A DNA stretch of 64,000 nt from Streptomyces olivochromogenes (GCF_001514115.1 NZ_KQ948463.1:245821-309820); one strand, 5' to 3'; shown: positions 9,431-20,554, counted from the stretch's first letter. Numbers and translations: made by a program. Notes: a model not told the origin generated them from the letters alone.

Positions 9431-9549
9431 GGCCGGGCCCTACCCAGGGCCCTCCGGGGGCATCCGCCGGGCGGGACATGATCACACCATCGCGTGAATT
9501 TACCCCTTTTCGAGGCAAGTGAACTGCACGGCTGGTGGCCGCTCGGCTC

Positions 9550-10716
9550 TCAGGCCCGCACCTGGATCAGGGCGTGTGTTCCGCTCGTGCGCCAGTGTCC
9601 GCCCTCGGCCGCATCGAGGGCGGCCTCCGTGCGGGCGTCCAGGCCCACGATCACATCGGACTTGAGGGTGCGCAGGGCGGCGACCGGGCCGGGGAAGTAC
9701 GCGGTGGGCTCGGCGAAGGGGGTGGTGGCGGGGTAGCGCCGGTCGCCGACCAGGCGGCGGTAGTTCAGATCGCCCTTCACGATGGTCACGTCGGCCTCGG
9801 CGAACTCACGGCGCAGGTCGTCGGGCATGTCGGCGTACGGCAGCGGGGCACAGGAGAAGGGGTGGGCCCGGACGGTGAGGCGGCCGTCGGCCATGGCCGC
9901 CCACAGCCGGTGGCCGGACTCGGCCGCCGCCCCCTTCGCTCCGGTGAGGTGGCGCAGGGCGTCGACCACGTCGGCGGTCGTGGCGTCCGAGACGTAGTAC
10001 GGGTACGGCTTCACGTGCAGGAGCGCCCGCCCGACGCGGCGGTGGTGGAGCAGGTGGTCGATCAGGAGGAGATCGGGGATGAGTTCCCGGCCGGAGTTGT
10101 CCGCGACCAGGCAGAGGGTGCCGCCCGCGAACAGGGACCGCAGCGACTCGCTGTCGTCGGCGACCAGTTGGGCGTCGACGTCCGATTCCCCGTCCGCGGC
10201 GGCGAGACGGAAGCCGAGGTCCGCGCGATTGCCCCACAGCGAGCCGTGCAGCAGCGCCTCCTCCCGCTCCTCGACCGGCCGCTCGGCCAGCGGGTCGAGC
10301 GCGGCGAGTTCCTCGTCCGCCTCCGGGGCGCCGAGTTCCGCGAGCTTGAAGGGGCGGAAGGGGTCGATGCCCTTCCAGGGACCGGGGGTGAAGTAGCCGA
10401 CGGCTTCCAGGAGTTGGCGATAGAAGTAGCTCTCGGACCAGAGGAAGGGCACCTCGAACCAGGAGCGGCCGGCGTACTCCTGGCCGTCCCACCGCTCCCA
10501 CTGCTCACGGTCCGCCGCCCGCTCGCCGAGCGGTTCGATGACGCCCTCGGTGGCGTTCTTCAGCAGGGCGTCGAGCGCGCGGTGCTGCTCGGGGCCGTAG
10601 GGGAAGGCGTCCCGGACCTTCCGGACGAGGGCCGGATGCCGCTTTGCCAGCACGCTCCAGGGGAACGAGCCCGGCTCGTCGCTGAGGATCACGGGCACGT
10701 CGGCGGGTTCAGACAT
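9550..10716 (-). CDS. DUF89 / ARMT1-type damage-control phosphatase-like protein
   Basis: A 388-residue protein with DUF89 hallmarks: DNSGRE with nearby LLLIDHLL, HVKPYPYY, and VKGDLNYRRL, which together form the metal-binding phosphatase site. Characterised DUF89 proteins dephosphorylate damaged or toxic phosphometabolites; the substrate here is unknown. The ATG at 10716 is chosen over a longer in-frame extension because the homologous region begins directly after it (MSEPADVPV). It lies 119 bp upstream of geosmin synthase on the same strand. Confidence 0.82.
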   Translation of the reverse strand: MSEPADVPVILSDEPGSFPWSVLAKRHPALVRKVRDAFPYGPEQHRALDALLKNATEGVIEPLGERAADREQWERWDGQEYAGRSWFEVPFLWSESYFYRQLLEAVGYFTPGPWKGIDPFRPFKLAELGAPEADEELAALDPLAERPVEEREEALLHGSLWGNRADLGFRLAAADGESDVDAQLVADDSESLRSLFAGGTLCLVADNSGRELIPDLLLIDHLLHHRRVGRALLHVKPYPYYVSDATTADVVDALRHLTGAKGAAAESGHRLWAAMADGRLTVRAHPFSCAPLPYADMPDDLRREFAEADVTIVKGDLNYRRLVGDRRYPATTPFAEPTAYFPGPVAALRTLKSDVIVGLDARTEAALDAAEGGHWRTSGTHALIQVRA

Positions 10717-10793
10717 GGGGCTCACGGTACCGGCCGAGCCGAAAGGGGCGGCCCACGCCGCGCGTGGGCCGCCCCTCCCCCCGTGGGCCGCGC

Positions 10794-12683
<1,890 letters not shown>

Positions 12684-13008
12684 TTCGTCGTCGAAGCGGC
12701 GGGGGGTGCAGTCCAGAAGCGGCGCGGGGGCCGGCCGTACGTCGCGAGCGACCTGTCAGGGGTTGCCTGTGGGTCGGCTGTGCCCGAACGATAGGCAAAG
12801 CCCAGGTAATACGGATACAGGGGAAACCCTCGATCTGGCTGGTAACCGCCCCTCAAGGGCTCCCAGTTGGCCGGGAGTGCCCGGTTTCACGTGGCTCGCG
12901 CGTCTGAACGCACGGCCCTGTGCCCGCGTACTTCACGGTGCGGCCACGCCTGCGCGCGATGTCGTACGGCCGCACCCGCCGCCCCCACCCCGCGAGGAGA
13001 CCCACCGG
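12684..13008. other. Divergent intergenic region, protease / LPMO
   Basis: This 325-bp gap holds the promoters of the protease (leftward) and the LPMO (rightward). I looked for a DasR-type chitin-response site, expected for chitin-related LPMO genes, and did not see a convincing one. Apart from a GAGGAG ribosome site before 13009, nothing else stands out. Confidence 0.6.
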
Positions 13009-13953
13009 ATGACCGCACACCGCACCGCCACCGCGGCCGCTGTCGCCGTGGCGGCCCCGCTGCTTCTCCTGACGTGGGCCGTCGGTCCTGCCCAGGCGCA
13101 CGGCGCGCCGACGGATCCGGTCAGCCGGGTGGTGGCCTGTTCGCCGGAGGGCGGCAGCAACACCGGTACGGCGGCCTGCAAGGCGGCGATCGCGGCGAAC
13201 GGCGCGCCCTTCACCGCCTGGGACAACCTCCGGGTCGCCGGTGTGGGCGGCAGGGACCGTCAGGTGATCCCGGACGGGCAGCTGTGCAGCGGGGGTCTGC
13301 CCGCCTACAAGGGACTGAACCTGGCCCGCGCCGACTGGCCCTCCACGCGGATGACACCGGGCGCGACCTTCACGCTCTCCTACAGTTCGACGATTCCGCA
13401 CACGGGGACCTTCAAGCTGTATCTGTCCAAGCCCGGGTACGACCCGACCAAGCCCCTCAAGTGGTCCGATCTGCCGGCGAAACCGTTCGCCACCGCGACC
13501 GATCCGGCGCTGGTGAACGGCGCCTACCGGATCAAGGCCACGCTGCCCTCCGACCGGACCGGCCGGCAGATGCTGTACACGATCTGGCAGAACACGAGCA
13601 CGAGCGACACGTACTACTCGTGCTCGGACGTGGTCTTCCCGGCCGCGAGCGGCGGCGGGGCCGCCGCGCCGACGACCTCGTCCCCCGCGCGTACGACACC
13701 CACGGCGAACCGGACGGCTCAGCCGAGCCAGGAGCCGACCGCGACCACGGCCACCCCCACCGACCGGTCACCGTCGCCCGCCCCGGAGACCACCGCGGCG
13801 ACGACGGAGGTGACCGCGCCCGACCATCTCGCGCCGGCCGCGGACAGCTCGACCGGCGGCAGCAACACGCTCCCCCTCGTCGCCGGGGCGGGGGGAGCGG
13901 TCGCGTTCCTGCTCACCGCGGGTGTCGCCATCACGCTGCGACGCCGTCGGTGA
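13009..13953 (+). CDS. Secreted AA10 lytic polysaccharide monooxygenase with C-terminal membrane anchor
   Basis: A 314-residue protein. The signal peptide (1-30) ends AQA, so cleavage exposes His31 (HGAP) as the first copper ligand; His131 (IPHTGTF) is the second. This histidine brace is diagnostic for AA10 enzymes, which oxidatively cleave chitin or cellulose. The catalytic domain ends near residue 205. A Thr/Pro/Ser-rich spacer follows, then a hydrophobic helix (about 288-308) with an RRRR tail. No LPxTG-type sorting signal is evident, so it is probably held by the helix. A much longer in-frame reading starting upstream is rejected because the signal peptide starts here. Confidence 0.92.
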   Translation: MTAHRTATAAAVAVAAPLLLLTWAVGPAQAHGAPTDPVSRVVACSPEGGSNTGTAACKAAIAANGAPFTAWDNLRVAGVGGRDRQVIPDGQLCSGGLPAYKGLNLARADWPSTRMTPGATFTLSYSSTIPHTGTFKLYLSKPGYDPTKPLKWSDLPAKPFATATDPALVNGAYRIKATLPSDRTGRQMLYTIWQNTSTSDTYYSCSDVVFPAASGGGAAAPTTSSPARTTPTANRTAQPSQEPTATTATPTDRSPSPAPETTAATTEVTAPDHLAPAADSSTGGSNTLPLVAGAGGAVAFLLTAGVAITLRRRR

Positions 13954-13971
13954 CCGGTCGTCCGGGTCGGG

Positions 13972-14622
13972 TCAGTTGACGGTGACCGCCGGGCTGCCCG
14001 ACTGGGTGGTGTCGGAGACGGGCGCGTACTTCGCGGTGAAGTAGCCGCTGCTGAAGCACAGCGACGAGCCCGAGGACTTCGCGAACGCCTGGGTGGTGAA
14101 GGTGATGCTGTTGTCGGTGTTGCTCGCCGTGCCGGTCAGGCTGGGCGCCTGGTAGACGCAGTTGATGCTGCCCAGCAGGGTGCGCAGCACGACGGTGGTC
14201 TGGATGGTGGAGCCGGCGGCCGGGGTCACGGTGACCGTGCCGTCGGAGGCGACCGTGGTGGTGTACGGGAGGTTGTTGACCGTGACGCTGGTGACGCCGA
14301 GCACGCCGATGACGTTGCTGGTGCAACTGCCGAAGGTGTGGGCGCTGAGCGACTCGGTGGCCGTGCCGGGGGCCGTCGGGTTGTCGGTGACGGAGGCGGT
14401 GAAGGTCGACGCGGCACAGGAGACACCGCTCGTGCCGGTCGCGCTGGAGTAGAGCGTGGCGGCGGTGCCGCTCGCCAGTGAGGCGGTGAGGACGTCACCG
14501 GTGGCGACGGCGGCTCCGCCGGCGGTGAGCACGGGGGTGTCGTCCGCGGAGGCGGGGGCGATCGCGGAGACCGAGAGCGCGGCGGCGGTACCGAGGAGGG
14601 CGAGCAGGGATCGAGTGCGCAT
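13972..14622 (-). CDS. Secreted protein of unknown function
   Basis: A 216-residue protein with an N-terminal signal peptide (MRTRSLLALLG, cleavage near ASA-DD), followed by a Thr/Ser/Val-rich, probably all-beta domain with cysteines that could pair (VSCAA, GSCTS, INCVY, SLCFS). It belongs to a type of small secreted protein common in Streptomyces; the function is not known. The gene converges on the LPMO gene with an 18-bp gap. Confidence 0.75.
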   Translation of the reverse strand: MRTRSLLALLGTAAALSVSAIAPASADDTPVLTAGGAAVATGDVLTASLASGTAATLYSSATGTSGVSCAASTFTASVTDNPTAPGTATESLSAHTFGSCTSNVIGVLGVTSVTVNNLPYTTTVASDGTVTVTPAAGSTIQTTVVLRTLLGSINCVYQAPSLTGTASNTDNSITFTTQAFAKSSGSSLCFSSGYFTAKYAPVSDTTQSGSPAVTVN

Positions 14623-15285
14623 GGGGGTGCCTCTTTCTCAGACGGGGGTGCGGGTGGGTACGAGACCGTCGCGGACATGCCGTCACGGCGGACCGCTGCC
14701 GGTCCGTGACGCCTTCTCCTTACGTCACGGACCGGCAGCGGAAGCCGGGCGACCGGACACGGCTCAGGGGGGAAAGTGCCGTGCCGGTGCCGCGGGGGGA
14801 GGTGGTTTCGGCGTTGGAGCGCACCGCACGTTCAGACATGCCACGGCCGCCCCGCGAGGAGCGGGGGGTCCAGGAGGTGGCGTACGTGCCGCGCATCGGA
14901 TCCGGCGCCACGGATCCGAGGGAAACCATGCAGAGTTCTAGACCTGATGAATGGTCAACGTCAAGGCGTAGTAGGCAAGTTGAGGGTCCACGCGCTCCGA
15001 GTGGGAGGCGTTCGGGGACCCGGCCACGAGGTCGTCGCGGGACCGCGTACGAGGTCAGCGTGGCCGGGTCTCCACAGGTGGCACACAATCAACATCCCTT
15101 TGCCACAAGTCTCTTGACCCACGAATGTAACCCCCGGTAACTTCCACGTCGGCTACTGCTGCGTAACGAGAAAGCCCTTGCGACCGCCGGGAGTTGTGAG
15201 GAGGCGTGCGCGACAGTCGCTGTCCGCGCCAGGACAACGTGCCCGTTGAAGCCCCACCTGCATGACTATGTCCAGGGAGCAGAAC
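14623..15285. other. 663-bp intergenic region without a convincing gene
   Basis: Open frames here have no recognisable protein. The region holds a perfect 19-bp inverted repeat (14693-14741, listed separately), a paired CGGATCCG octamer (14897-14904 and 14911-14918) and, before the DUF6230 gene, a possible promoter with TTGACC at 15113-15118. Composition between about 14930 and 15140 is less GC-rich than the genes around it. Confidence 0.5.
14693..14741. repeat. Perfect 19-bp inverted repeat with 11-nt loop
   Basis: Arms 14693-14711 and 14723-14741 are exact reverse complements, with a pyrimidine-rich loop CCTTCTCCTTA. It sits about 70 bp upstream of the minus-strand secreted-protein gene, where no gene ends. 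A plain terminator is therefore not the obvious reading; it could be an operator, a leader hairpin or the scar of a small element. Confidence 0.85.
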
Positions 15286-15942
15286 ATGGCCTCGTCCTCG
15301 GACGCCACGGCGTCCACCGATTCGACCCCCGAGAACGAAAGCGGTTCCGGCAGACGTGGGCGGGTCCGCCTGCGCCGCGCCGCGGTGATGGCGGTGCCTG
15401 CCACCGCGGTCGCCGCGGGACTGATGATCCTCACCGCCCAGGGCGCGCTGGGGGTGCAGTTCGCCATCTCGGGCATGCCGTTCACCGTCACGGCCACCGA
15501 ACTCAACGGCACCGGCTTCGAGCAGTTCGGCAACCTCGACAACATGGCCGACGGCAGCCCGAACGCCGGCGACACCGGCGGCCAGGTCCTCGTCATCACC
15601 TCCGCGATCAAGAACGCGACGCTCACCAAGCTGTGCCAGAGCGTCGACCTGGGCGGTACGAACCTCGTCATCACCGCGGGCGGCGGCACGGACAAGGTTC
15701 AGGCGACCAATCTGACGACCGACTCGACCGAGCTGTCGGGCGACGCGGCCTTCAACAACATCGAGATCGGCAACGACGCGAGCACGCTCGACAAGGCCGG
15801 GGTCCAGGGGAACAAGGGCGTCTTCAGCCAGCAGGCCGACACCGTCCACATCGGGAACCTGCGGCAGACCAACTACGCCACCACCGCGGCGGTGTTCAAG
15901 CTCCCCGGTCTCAAGCTCCGCTTCAGCGACTCGGGCTGCTGA
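15286..15942 (+). CDS. DUF6230 family protein
   Basis: A 218-residue protein: a polar Ser/Thr/Glu-rich N-terminus, a basic stretch (RRGRVRLRRA), one hydrophobic segment at about residues 34-55, then a Gly/Thr/Asn/Asp-rich beta domain (VQFAISGMPFTVTAT onward). This is a Streptomyces family of unknown biochemical role. The ATG at 15286 has GGGAG six bases upstream; ATGs at 15262 and 15268 are alternatives. It is coupled by a one-base TGATG overlap to the DUF6114 gene, and the two are normally found together. Confidence 0.85.
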   Translation: MASSSDATASTDSTPENESGSGRRGRVRLRRAAVMAVPATAVAAGLMILTAQGALGVQFAISGMPFTVTATELNGTGFEQFGNLDNMADGSPNAGDTGGQVLVITSAIKNATLTKLCQSVDLGGTNLVITAGGGTDKVQATNLTTDSTELSGDAAFNNIEIGNDASTLDKAGVQGNKGVFSQQADTVHIGNLRQTNYATTAAVFKLPGLKLRFSDSGC

Positions 15943-16361
15943 TGTCGGACGTCCGGGATCTGCGGTCCGGCTTCCGGCAGTGGCGTGCGGACCGCCCCTT
16001 CTGGGGCGGCCTGCTGCTCACCCTGGGCGGGGCGGAGATCCTCCTCACCGAGAAGGCGTCCCTGAAGGTCGTCATGCACATCGGGATGCAGGGCATGGCG
16101 GGCTATCTGCTGCCGACGGTCATGATCCTGTGCGGTCTGCTGATCCTCTTCAACCCGACGCAGCGGCTCTTCTACTCCCTGCTCGGCATCCTCCTCTCCC
16201 TCGGCACCTGGCTCACCTCCAACCTGGGCGGCTTCTTCATCGGCCTCCTCCTCGGAGCGACCGGCAGTTGCCTGGCCTTCGGCTGGCTTCCCCACCAGGA
16301 GCCGCGCAAGCGACGTCTGCTGCGCAGGCGCCGCCGGCAGCGGATGGCGACCGAGGCGTAG
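15942..16361 (+). CDS. DUF6114 integral membrane protein
   Basis: A 139-residue protein with about four hydrophobic helices (WGGLLLTLGGAEILL, GYLLPTVMILCGLLILF, LLGILLSLGTWL, FIGLLLGATGSCLAF) and a strongly basic C-terminus (KRRLLRRRRRQR). It is translationally coupled to DUF6230, suggesting the two act together at the cell envelope. Function unknown. Confidence 0.85.
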   Translation: MSDVRDLRSGFRQWRADRPFWGGLLLTLGGAEILLTEKASLKVVMHIGMQGMAGYLLPTVMILCGLLILFNPTQRLFYSLLGILLSLGTWLTSNLGGFFIGLLLGATGSCLAFGWLPHQEPRKRRLLRRRRRQRMATEA

Positions 16362-16588
16362 GGAAAGCGAAACGGAAGGGGCCCGCCCCGGCCGGGCTCA
16401 GGGCAATGGGCGGCCGGGGCGGGAGCCGTGACGGTACGGCTCCAGGAGGCGGACCGTCCTCCAACTTGCTTGTACGCGCAGGGAAGTTGCCCTCGCACGC
16501 AGCGGATACCGGACGGTCGCATCGGTGAACGGCACCCTCGCGTAACGTGACGCGCCGTACCGACGTCCGAGCGCCAGGGAGGCTTCCG

Positions 16589-17851
16589 ATGGGAACCCCG
16601 AGTCCCTTGACGGGCAACCCGAGCCCCTTGGTGGTGGACGCGACGGGCCGTGACATCCACGCGGAGGCCGCTCGCATCCGCGCGCGCGGACCGGCGACCC
16701 GTGTCGCCCTGCCCGGTGGCGTCGAGGCCTGGGCGGTCAGCAGCCCCGAGCTGCTCAAACGGCTGCTCCTGGACCCGCGGGTGTCCAAGGACCCGCGCCG
16801 GCACTGGCCCGCCTGGATCAACGGGGAGATCTCCCCCGAGTGGCCGCTGTTCACCTGGGTCGCGGTGCAGAACATGTTCACCGCGTACGGCGGCGACCAC
16901 AGGCGGCTGCGGACCCTCGTCTCCACGGCGTTCACGGCCCGCCGTACGGCCGCGCTGCAGCCCAGGATCGAGGAGATCACCTCCGGCCTCCTCGACCGCA
17001 TCGCCGAGGCCGGTGAGCACGGCGAAGTCGTCGATCTGCGCGAGGAGTTCTGCTATCCGATCCCCATCCGGGTGATCAGCGAGCTCTTCGGACTGCCCGA
17101 GGACAAGCGGGCGGACCTCAGGGACCTGGTGGACAGCATCTTCCACACCTCCGCGCAGCCCGAGGAGGTGACGGGCAACTACGCCAGGCTGTACGCCGTA
17201 CTGGGTGAACTGGTCGCCGAGAAGCGGAAGTCACCCGGCGACGACCTGACCTCCGGCCTCATCGCGTCCCGCGACGAGGGGGACGGCCGGCTGAGCGAGC
17301 AGGAGCTGCTCGACACGCTGGTCCTGATGGTCAGCGCCGGTCACGAGACCACGGTCAACCTCATCGACAACGCCGTGCACGCCCTGCTCACCCACCCCGA
17401 GCAGCTCGCACACCTCCGCGCCGGGCGCGCCACCTGGGACGACCTGATCGAGGAGACCCTGCGGGTCGAGGCGCCCGTCGCGAGCCTGCCGCTGCGCTAC
17501 GCCGTGGAGGACCTCGACCTCGCCGAACTGGGCGGCTCGGACGGCACGGTGATCGGCCGGGGCGAGGCGATCCTCGCCGCGTACGCCGCCGCCGGACGCG
17601 ATCCCGAGCGCTACGGCAAGGACGCCGACCTTTTCGACGTCACCCGGGCGGACAAGGAGCACCTCGCCTTCGGACACGGTGTACACCGCTGCCTCGGCGC
17701 CCCACTGGGCCGCCTGGAGGCCCGCATCGCCCTCCCCGCCCTCTTCGACCGCTTCCCCGACCTCCGGCTCGCCGCACCGGCATCGGATCTGGAGCCGGTG
17801 GACTCCTTCATCTCCAACGGCCACCGCACCCTGCCCGCCCGGATCCGCTAG
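16589..17851 (+). CDS. Cytochrome P450 (possibly CYP154-like)
   Basis: A 420-residue soluble bacterial P450. The I-helix oxygen-binding motif is SAGHETT, the K-helix motif is EETLR, and the heme loop is FGHGVHRCLGA with Cys368 as thiolate ligand; all are intact. The ATG at 16589 follows AGGGAGG by seven bases and is preferred over an in-frame ACG-type extension from 16547. It converges, with a 10-bp gap, on a CYP157-like P450 at the end of a conservon. In Streptomyces, CYP154 and CYP157 genes often sit together with conservons, so CYP154 membership is plausible but inferred. Substrate unknown. Confidence 0.88.
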   Translation: MGTPSPLTGNPSPLVVDATGRDIHAEAARIRARGPATRVALPGGVEAWAVSSPELLKRLLLDPRVSKDPRRHWPAWINGEISPEWPLFTWVAVQNMFTAYGGDHRRLRTLVSTAFTARRTAALQPRIEEITSGLLDRIAEAGEHGEVVDLREEFCYPIPIRVISELFGLPEDKRADLRDLVDSIFHTSAQPEEVTGNYARLYAVLGELVAEKRKSPGDDLTSGLIASRDEGDGRLSEQELLDTLVLMVSAGHETTVNLIDNAVHALLTHPEQLAHLRAGRATWDDLIEETLRVEAPVASLPLRYAVEDLDLAELGGSDGTVIGRGEAILAAYAAAGRDPERYGKDADLFDVTRADKEHLAFGHGVHRCLGAPLGRLEARIALPALFDRFPDLRLAAPASDLEPVDSFISNGHRTLPARIR

Positions 17852-17861
17852 ACGCCGGCGC

Positions 17862-19205
17862 TCACTCGCCGCGCCACCAGGACAGGAGTCGGGTCCAGCC
17901 GCTTCGCGGGCGGTCGGGCTCCGGGGCGGGGGGCTCGGTCACGAGAGCCGGGAGGGGGCTCGCGTACGACTGGCGCTCGCCTTCGTGCCGTTGGACCGTC
18001 GCGGTGGGCGGGAAGCGTACGGGCAGCGCCGCCAGCGCACGGTGGAACGGGCCGGGCCGCCAGGACAACTCCCCCACCGGCAAACCCAGTTCGACATCGG
18101 GGAGGCGGTCGAGGAGCTTCTCCACCGCGGCCGTCGCGATCAGCCGGGCCGGGCTCTGCGCCGGGCAGTTGTGGGGTCCCGCGCTCCACGCCAAGTGGGC
18201 CCGGTTGCCTGCTCGCTGATCGGCCGTCAGGGCGGGATCGGTGTTGGCCGCGGCGAGACTGACGACCAGCGGATCGCCCGCGCGCAGCACCGCCCCCTCG
18301 TACACGACGTCGTGCAGCGGATAGTGCACGGCGTAGTTGGCGATCGGCGGATCGGTCCACAGCACCTCGTCGAGGGCGTCCTCCACCGGAAGGCTGCCGC
18401 CGGACAGATCGCCCGCGAACCGTTCGTCGGACAGCAGCAGCCGCAGGCTGTTCGCGATCAGGTTCTGCTGGGGCTCGGTGCCGGCGCCCATCAGCACCAC
18501 GAGGGTGTGGATCATCTCCTCGTCGGTGAGGCCCGCGGGGTGCGCCATCAGCCAGGACGTCATGTCCTGACCGGGGTTGCCCCGCTTCAGCGCGACCAGG
18601 TCGAGCAGGGTGCTGGTCAGCAGTTCGTCGGCCTTCTCCGCGTCCACCCCGTCGAAGATCCCGGACATGCCCTCGACCAGCCGGACCCCGTACTCGGCCG
18701 GGCAGCCGAAGAGGTGGTTGAAGACCAGCAGCGGCAGGACCTGCGCGTACTCGCCGAGCAGATCCGCGGTGCCGAGCGGCGCGAAGCGGTCGATGAGGGT
18801 GTCGGCGCTGCGCTCCACATAGCCGCGCAGGGTGTTCGGATCGACGAGCGCGAGGCTGTCGGTGATCGCGCCGCGCAGCCTCTCGTGCTGCTCGCCGTCG
18901 GTGAACAGCGCGTTGGGCCGGTACATCATCATCGGCACGACCGGGCTGTCCGGCGGGACGGTCCCGTCGGCGAGGTCGCGCCAGCGGCGGGGGTCCTTGG
19001 AGAAGGTCTCCGGACTGCGCAGGACGTGCAGGGCGGCGTCGTAGGAGGTGACGAGGGTGGCTCTGACGCCGGGTGCGAGCTCGACGGGCGCGGTCGGTCC
19101 TGCCGTACGCAGCCGCCGGTAGACGGCGGCGGGGTCGGCCGCGAACCCGGGCCCGTACAGGGGCTCGTGCGCCGGGCAGCCGGGCGGTGGTGGTTCGGAG
19201 GTCAC
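17862..19205 (-). CDS. CYP157-like cytochrome P450 lacking the ExxR motif
   Basis: A 447-residue P450 fused in transcription to the conservon: its ATG overlaps the cvnD stop by four bases. The heme loop WSAGPHNCPAQ keeps the thiolate Cys347. The K-helix motif, almost universally ExxR, reads EVLW, so arginine is tryptophan. This loss is a known trait of the CYP157 family. The I-helix reads GAGTEPQQN rather than AGxxT-type. The C-terminal 45 residues beyond the fold are Pro/Glu-rich with a Trp/Arg tail. It may be a regulated redox partner of the conservon complex at the membrane. Confidence 0.85.
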   Translation of the reverse strand: MTSEPPPPGCPAHEPLYGPGFAADPAAVYRRLRTAGPTAPVELAPGVRATLVTSYDAALHVLRSPETFSKDPRRWRDLADGTVPPDSPVVPMMMYRPNALFTDGEQHERLRGAITDSLALVDPNTLRGYVERSADTLIDRFAPLGTADLLGEYAQVLPLLVFNHLFGCPAEYGVRLVEGMSGIFDGVDAEKADELLTSTLLDLVALKRGNPGQDMTSWLMAHPAGLTDEEMIHTLVVLMGAGTEPQQNLIANSLRLLLSDERFAGDLSGGSLPVEDALDEVLWTDPPIANYAVHYPLHDVVYEGAVLRAGDPLVVSLAAANTDPALTADQRAGNRAHLAWSAGPHNCPAQSPARLIATAAVEKLLDRLPDVELGLPVGELSWRPGPFHRALAALPVRFPPTATVQRHEGERQSYASPLPALVTEPPAPEPDRPRSGWTRLLSWWRGE

Positions 19206-19807
19206 ACGGGCTCCAGTTCGCCGCTGCGGGTCATCAGGTACTCGACGAGGGCGATCAGCGCCTCGGTGGACGAGACCCGGTCGCGGGCGTCGCAGCGCAC
19301 GAGCGGGGTCGAGGGCAGCAGGTCGAGGGCCTCGCGCACCTCGTCCAGGTCGTGCGCCGCGGAGGCGTCGTCGAAGTCGTTGAGGGCGACGGCGTACGGC
19401 AGCCCCAGCTCCTCCAGTACGCCCATGACGTCGAAGGACTCGGACAGCCGCCGGGTGTCGGCCAGCACCAGCGCGCCGAGCGCCCCGCTGGTCATGTCCT
19501 TCCAGAGTTCGGTGAAGCGGTGCTGCCCTGGCGTGCCGAAGAGGTAGAGCACCAGGGCGTCGCTGAGGGTGAGGCGGCCGAAGTCGAGGGCGACGGTGGT
19601 GGTCGTCTTCTCCCTCGAACCGGCGAGGTCATCGACGCGTGCGCCCGCCTCGGTCATCACCTCCTCGGTACGCAGCGGCCGGATCTCGGAGAGCGCGCCG
19701 ACGAACGTGGTCTTGCCGACCGCGAAGTGGCCCACGATCAGGAGTTTGACCGCGGTGCGCACACCCGGGCCGAGATGGACGTCGTCAGAGGCGGGCGCGG
19801 AGCCCAT
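19202..19807 (-). CDS. cvnD: Conservon GTP/ATP-binding protein CvnD (first conservon)
   Basis: A 201-residue small-GTPase-like protein. The P-loop is GHFAVGKTT, the G3-like motif is LFGTPGQ, and the G4-like motif is ALNDFD, a variant of NKxD with the aspartate kept. CvnD proteins are proposed to act with CvnA-C as a membrane-associated switch resembling eukaryotic G-protein signalling. The start overlaps the end of cvnC by 23 bases. Confidence 0.92.
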   Translation of the reverse strand: MGSAPASDDVHLGPGVRTAVKLLIVGHFAVGKTTFVGALSEIRPLRTEEVMTEAGARVDDLAGSREKTTTTVALDFGRLTLSDALVLYLFGTPGQHRFTELWKDMTSGALGALVLADTRRLSESFDVMGVLEELGLPYAVALNDFDDASAAHDLDEVREALDLLPSTPLVRCDARDRVSSTEALIALVEYLMTRSGELEPV

Positions 19808-20144
19808 CCAGTACCTCCTGGAGGATGCGGGCGTCGGTGAGACGGGCGGCCGGTACCGGCGCCCGGGTGACGAGGTGACCGCTGTCCATCAGGTCGGCGA
19901 TCAGTACTTTGGTGACGCTGACCGGGAGTTCCAGATGACCGGCCACCTCGGCGACCGACAGCGCTCCGGGCCGGCACAGCTCCATCAGCCGGCGCTTCTC
20001 CGGGTTCAGCCCCGTCAGCGGCAGGTCGTCGGCGGCGATCAGCAGGGTGACGAGGTCGAGGGTGTTGCGGGAGGGGTGGGCGCGGCCGTCCGTGACGACG
20101 TACGACCGCACCAGCCTCCCGCCCGGCCGGCGCCCGGGTGTCAT
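19785..20144 (-). CDS. cvnC: Conservon DUF742 protein CvnC (first conservon)
   Basis: A 119-residue DUF742 protein with the signature LVRSYVVTDGR at the N-terminus and a winged-helix-like middle (VAEVAGHLELPVSVTKVLI). Its ATG overlaps the cvnB stop (ATGA). The role within the conservon complex is unknown; direct contact with CvnD has been proposed for the family. Confidence 0.92.
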   Translation of the reverse strand: MTPGRRPGGRLVRSYVVTDGRAHPSRNTLDLVTLLIAADDLPLTGLNPEKRRLMELCRPGALSVAEVAGHLELPVSVTKVLIADLMDSGHLVTRAPVPAARLTDARILQEVLDGLRARL

Positions 20145-20554
20145 GCCGGGCTGCCGGTGTCCTGCCGGGCCGGGCTGGTCAGCTCCTTGCCGAGCCGGTC
20201 GACCAACTTGTGCATGCGGTAGGTGACCGCCTCCATGTCCACGTTCTCGCCGGTGGACACCGCGAGGTGGGCGCCCTGCCCGGCGGCGACGAGGAAGACG
20301 TACCCGTGCGCGAACTCGATCAGGGTCTGCCGCCACGGCGCGGTCGCGCTTCCGCAGAACTCCGCGGTGCTGCGGCTGATCGACTGCACCCCGGACAGGC
20401 CCGCGGCCAGCCGCTCGGCGTCGTCGCGGCCGATGTCCGCGGAGTGGGCCCGGAGCATGCCGTCGGCGGACAGCAGGATGGCGTGCCGCGCCTCCGGCAC
20501 CTTCAGGACCTCGTCGAGCATCCACCCCAGCTCGTTGGTCATGGGCGCGATCAT
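20141..20554 (-). CDS. cvnB: Conservon roadblock/LC7 protein CvnB (first conservon)
   Basis: A 137-residue roadblock/LC7-fold protein (WMLDEVLKVPEARHAILLSADG; later LAVSTGENVDMEAVTYRMHKL). Such proteins typically act as GTPase-activating or scaffold partners, here probably for CvnD. The ATG at 20554 overlaps the cvnA stop by four bases, which favours it over the internal ATG at 20542. Confidence 0.92.
   Translation of the reverse strand: MIAPMTNELGWMLDEVLKVPEARHAILLSADGMLRAHSADIGRDDAERLAAGLSGVQSISRSTAEFCGSATAPWRQTLIEFAHGYVFLVAAGQGAHLAVSTGENVDMEAVTYRMHKLVDRLGKELTSPARQDTGSPA

Noticed and set aside
12684..13008. DasR-type operator upstream of the LPMO gene
   Set aside because: No sequence close to the ACTGGTCTAGACCA-like consensus was found.
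14706..15140. 144-residue open frame in the intergenic region before DUF6230
   Set aside because: Arg/Pro/Gly-rich with no recognisable domain. It lies over an inverted repeat and repeated octamers, and has no good ribosome site.
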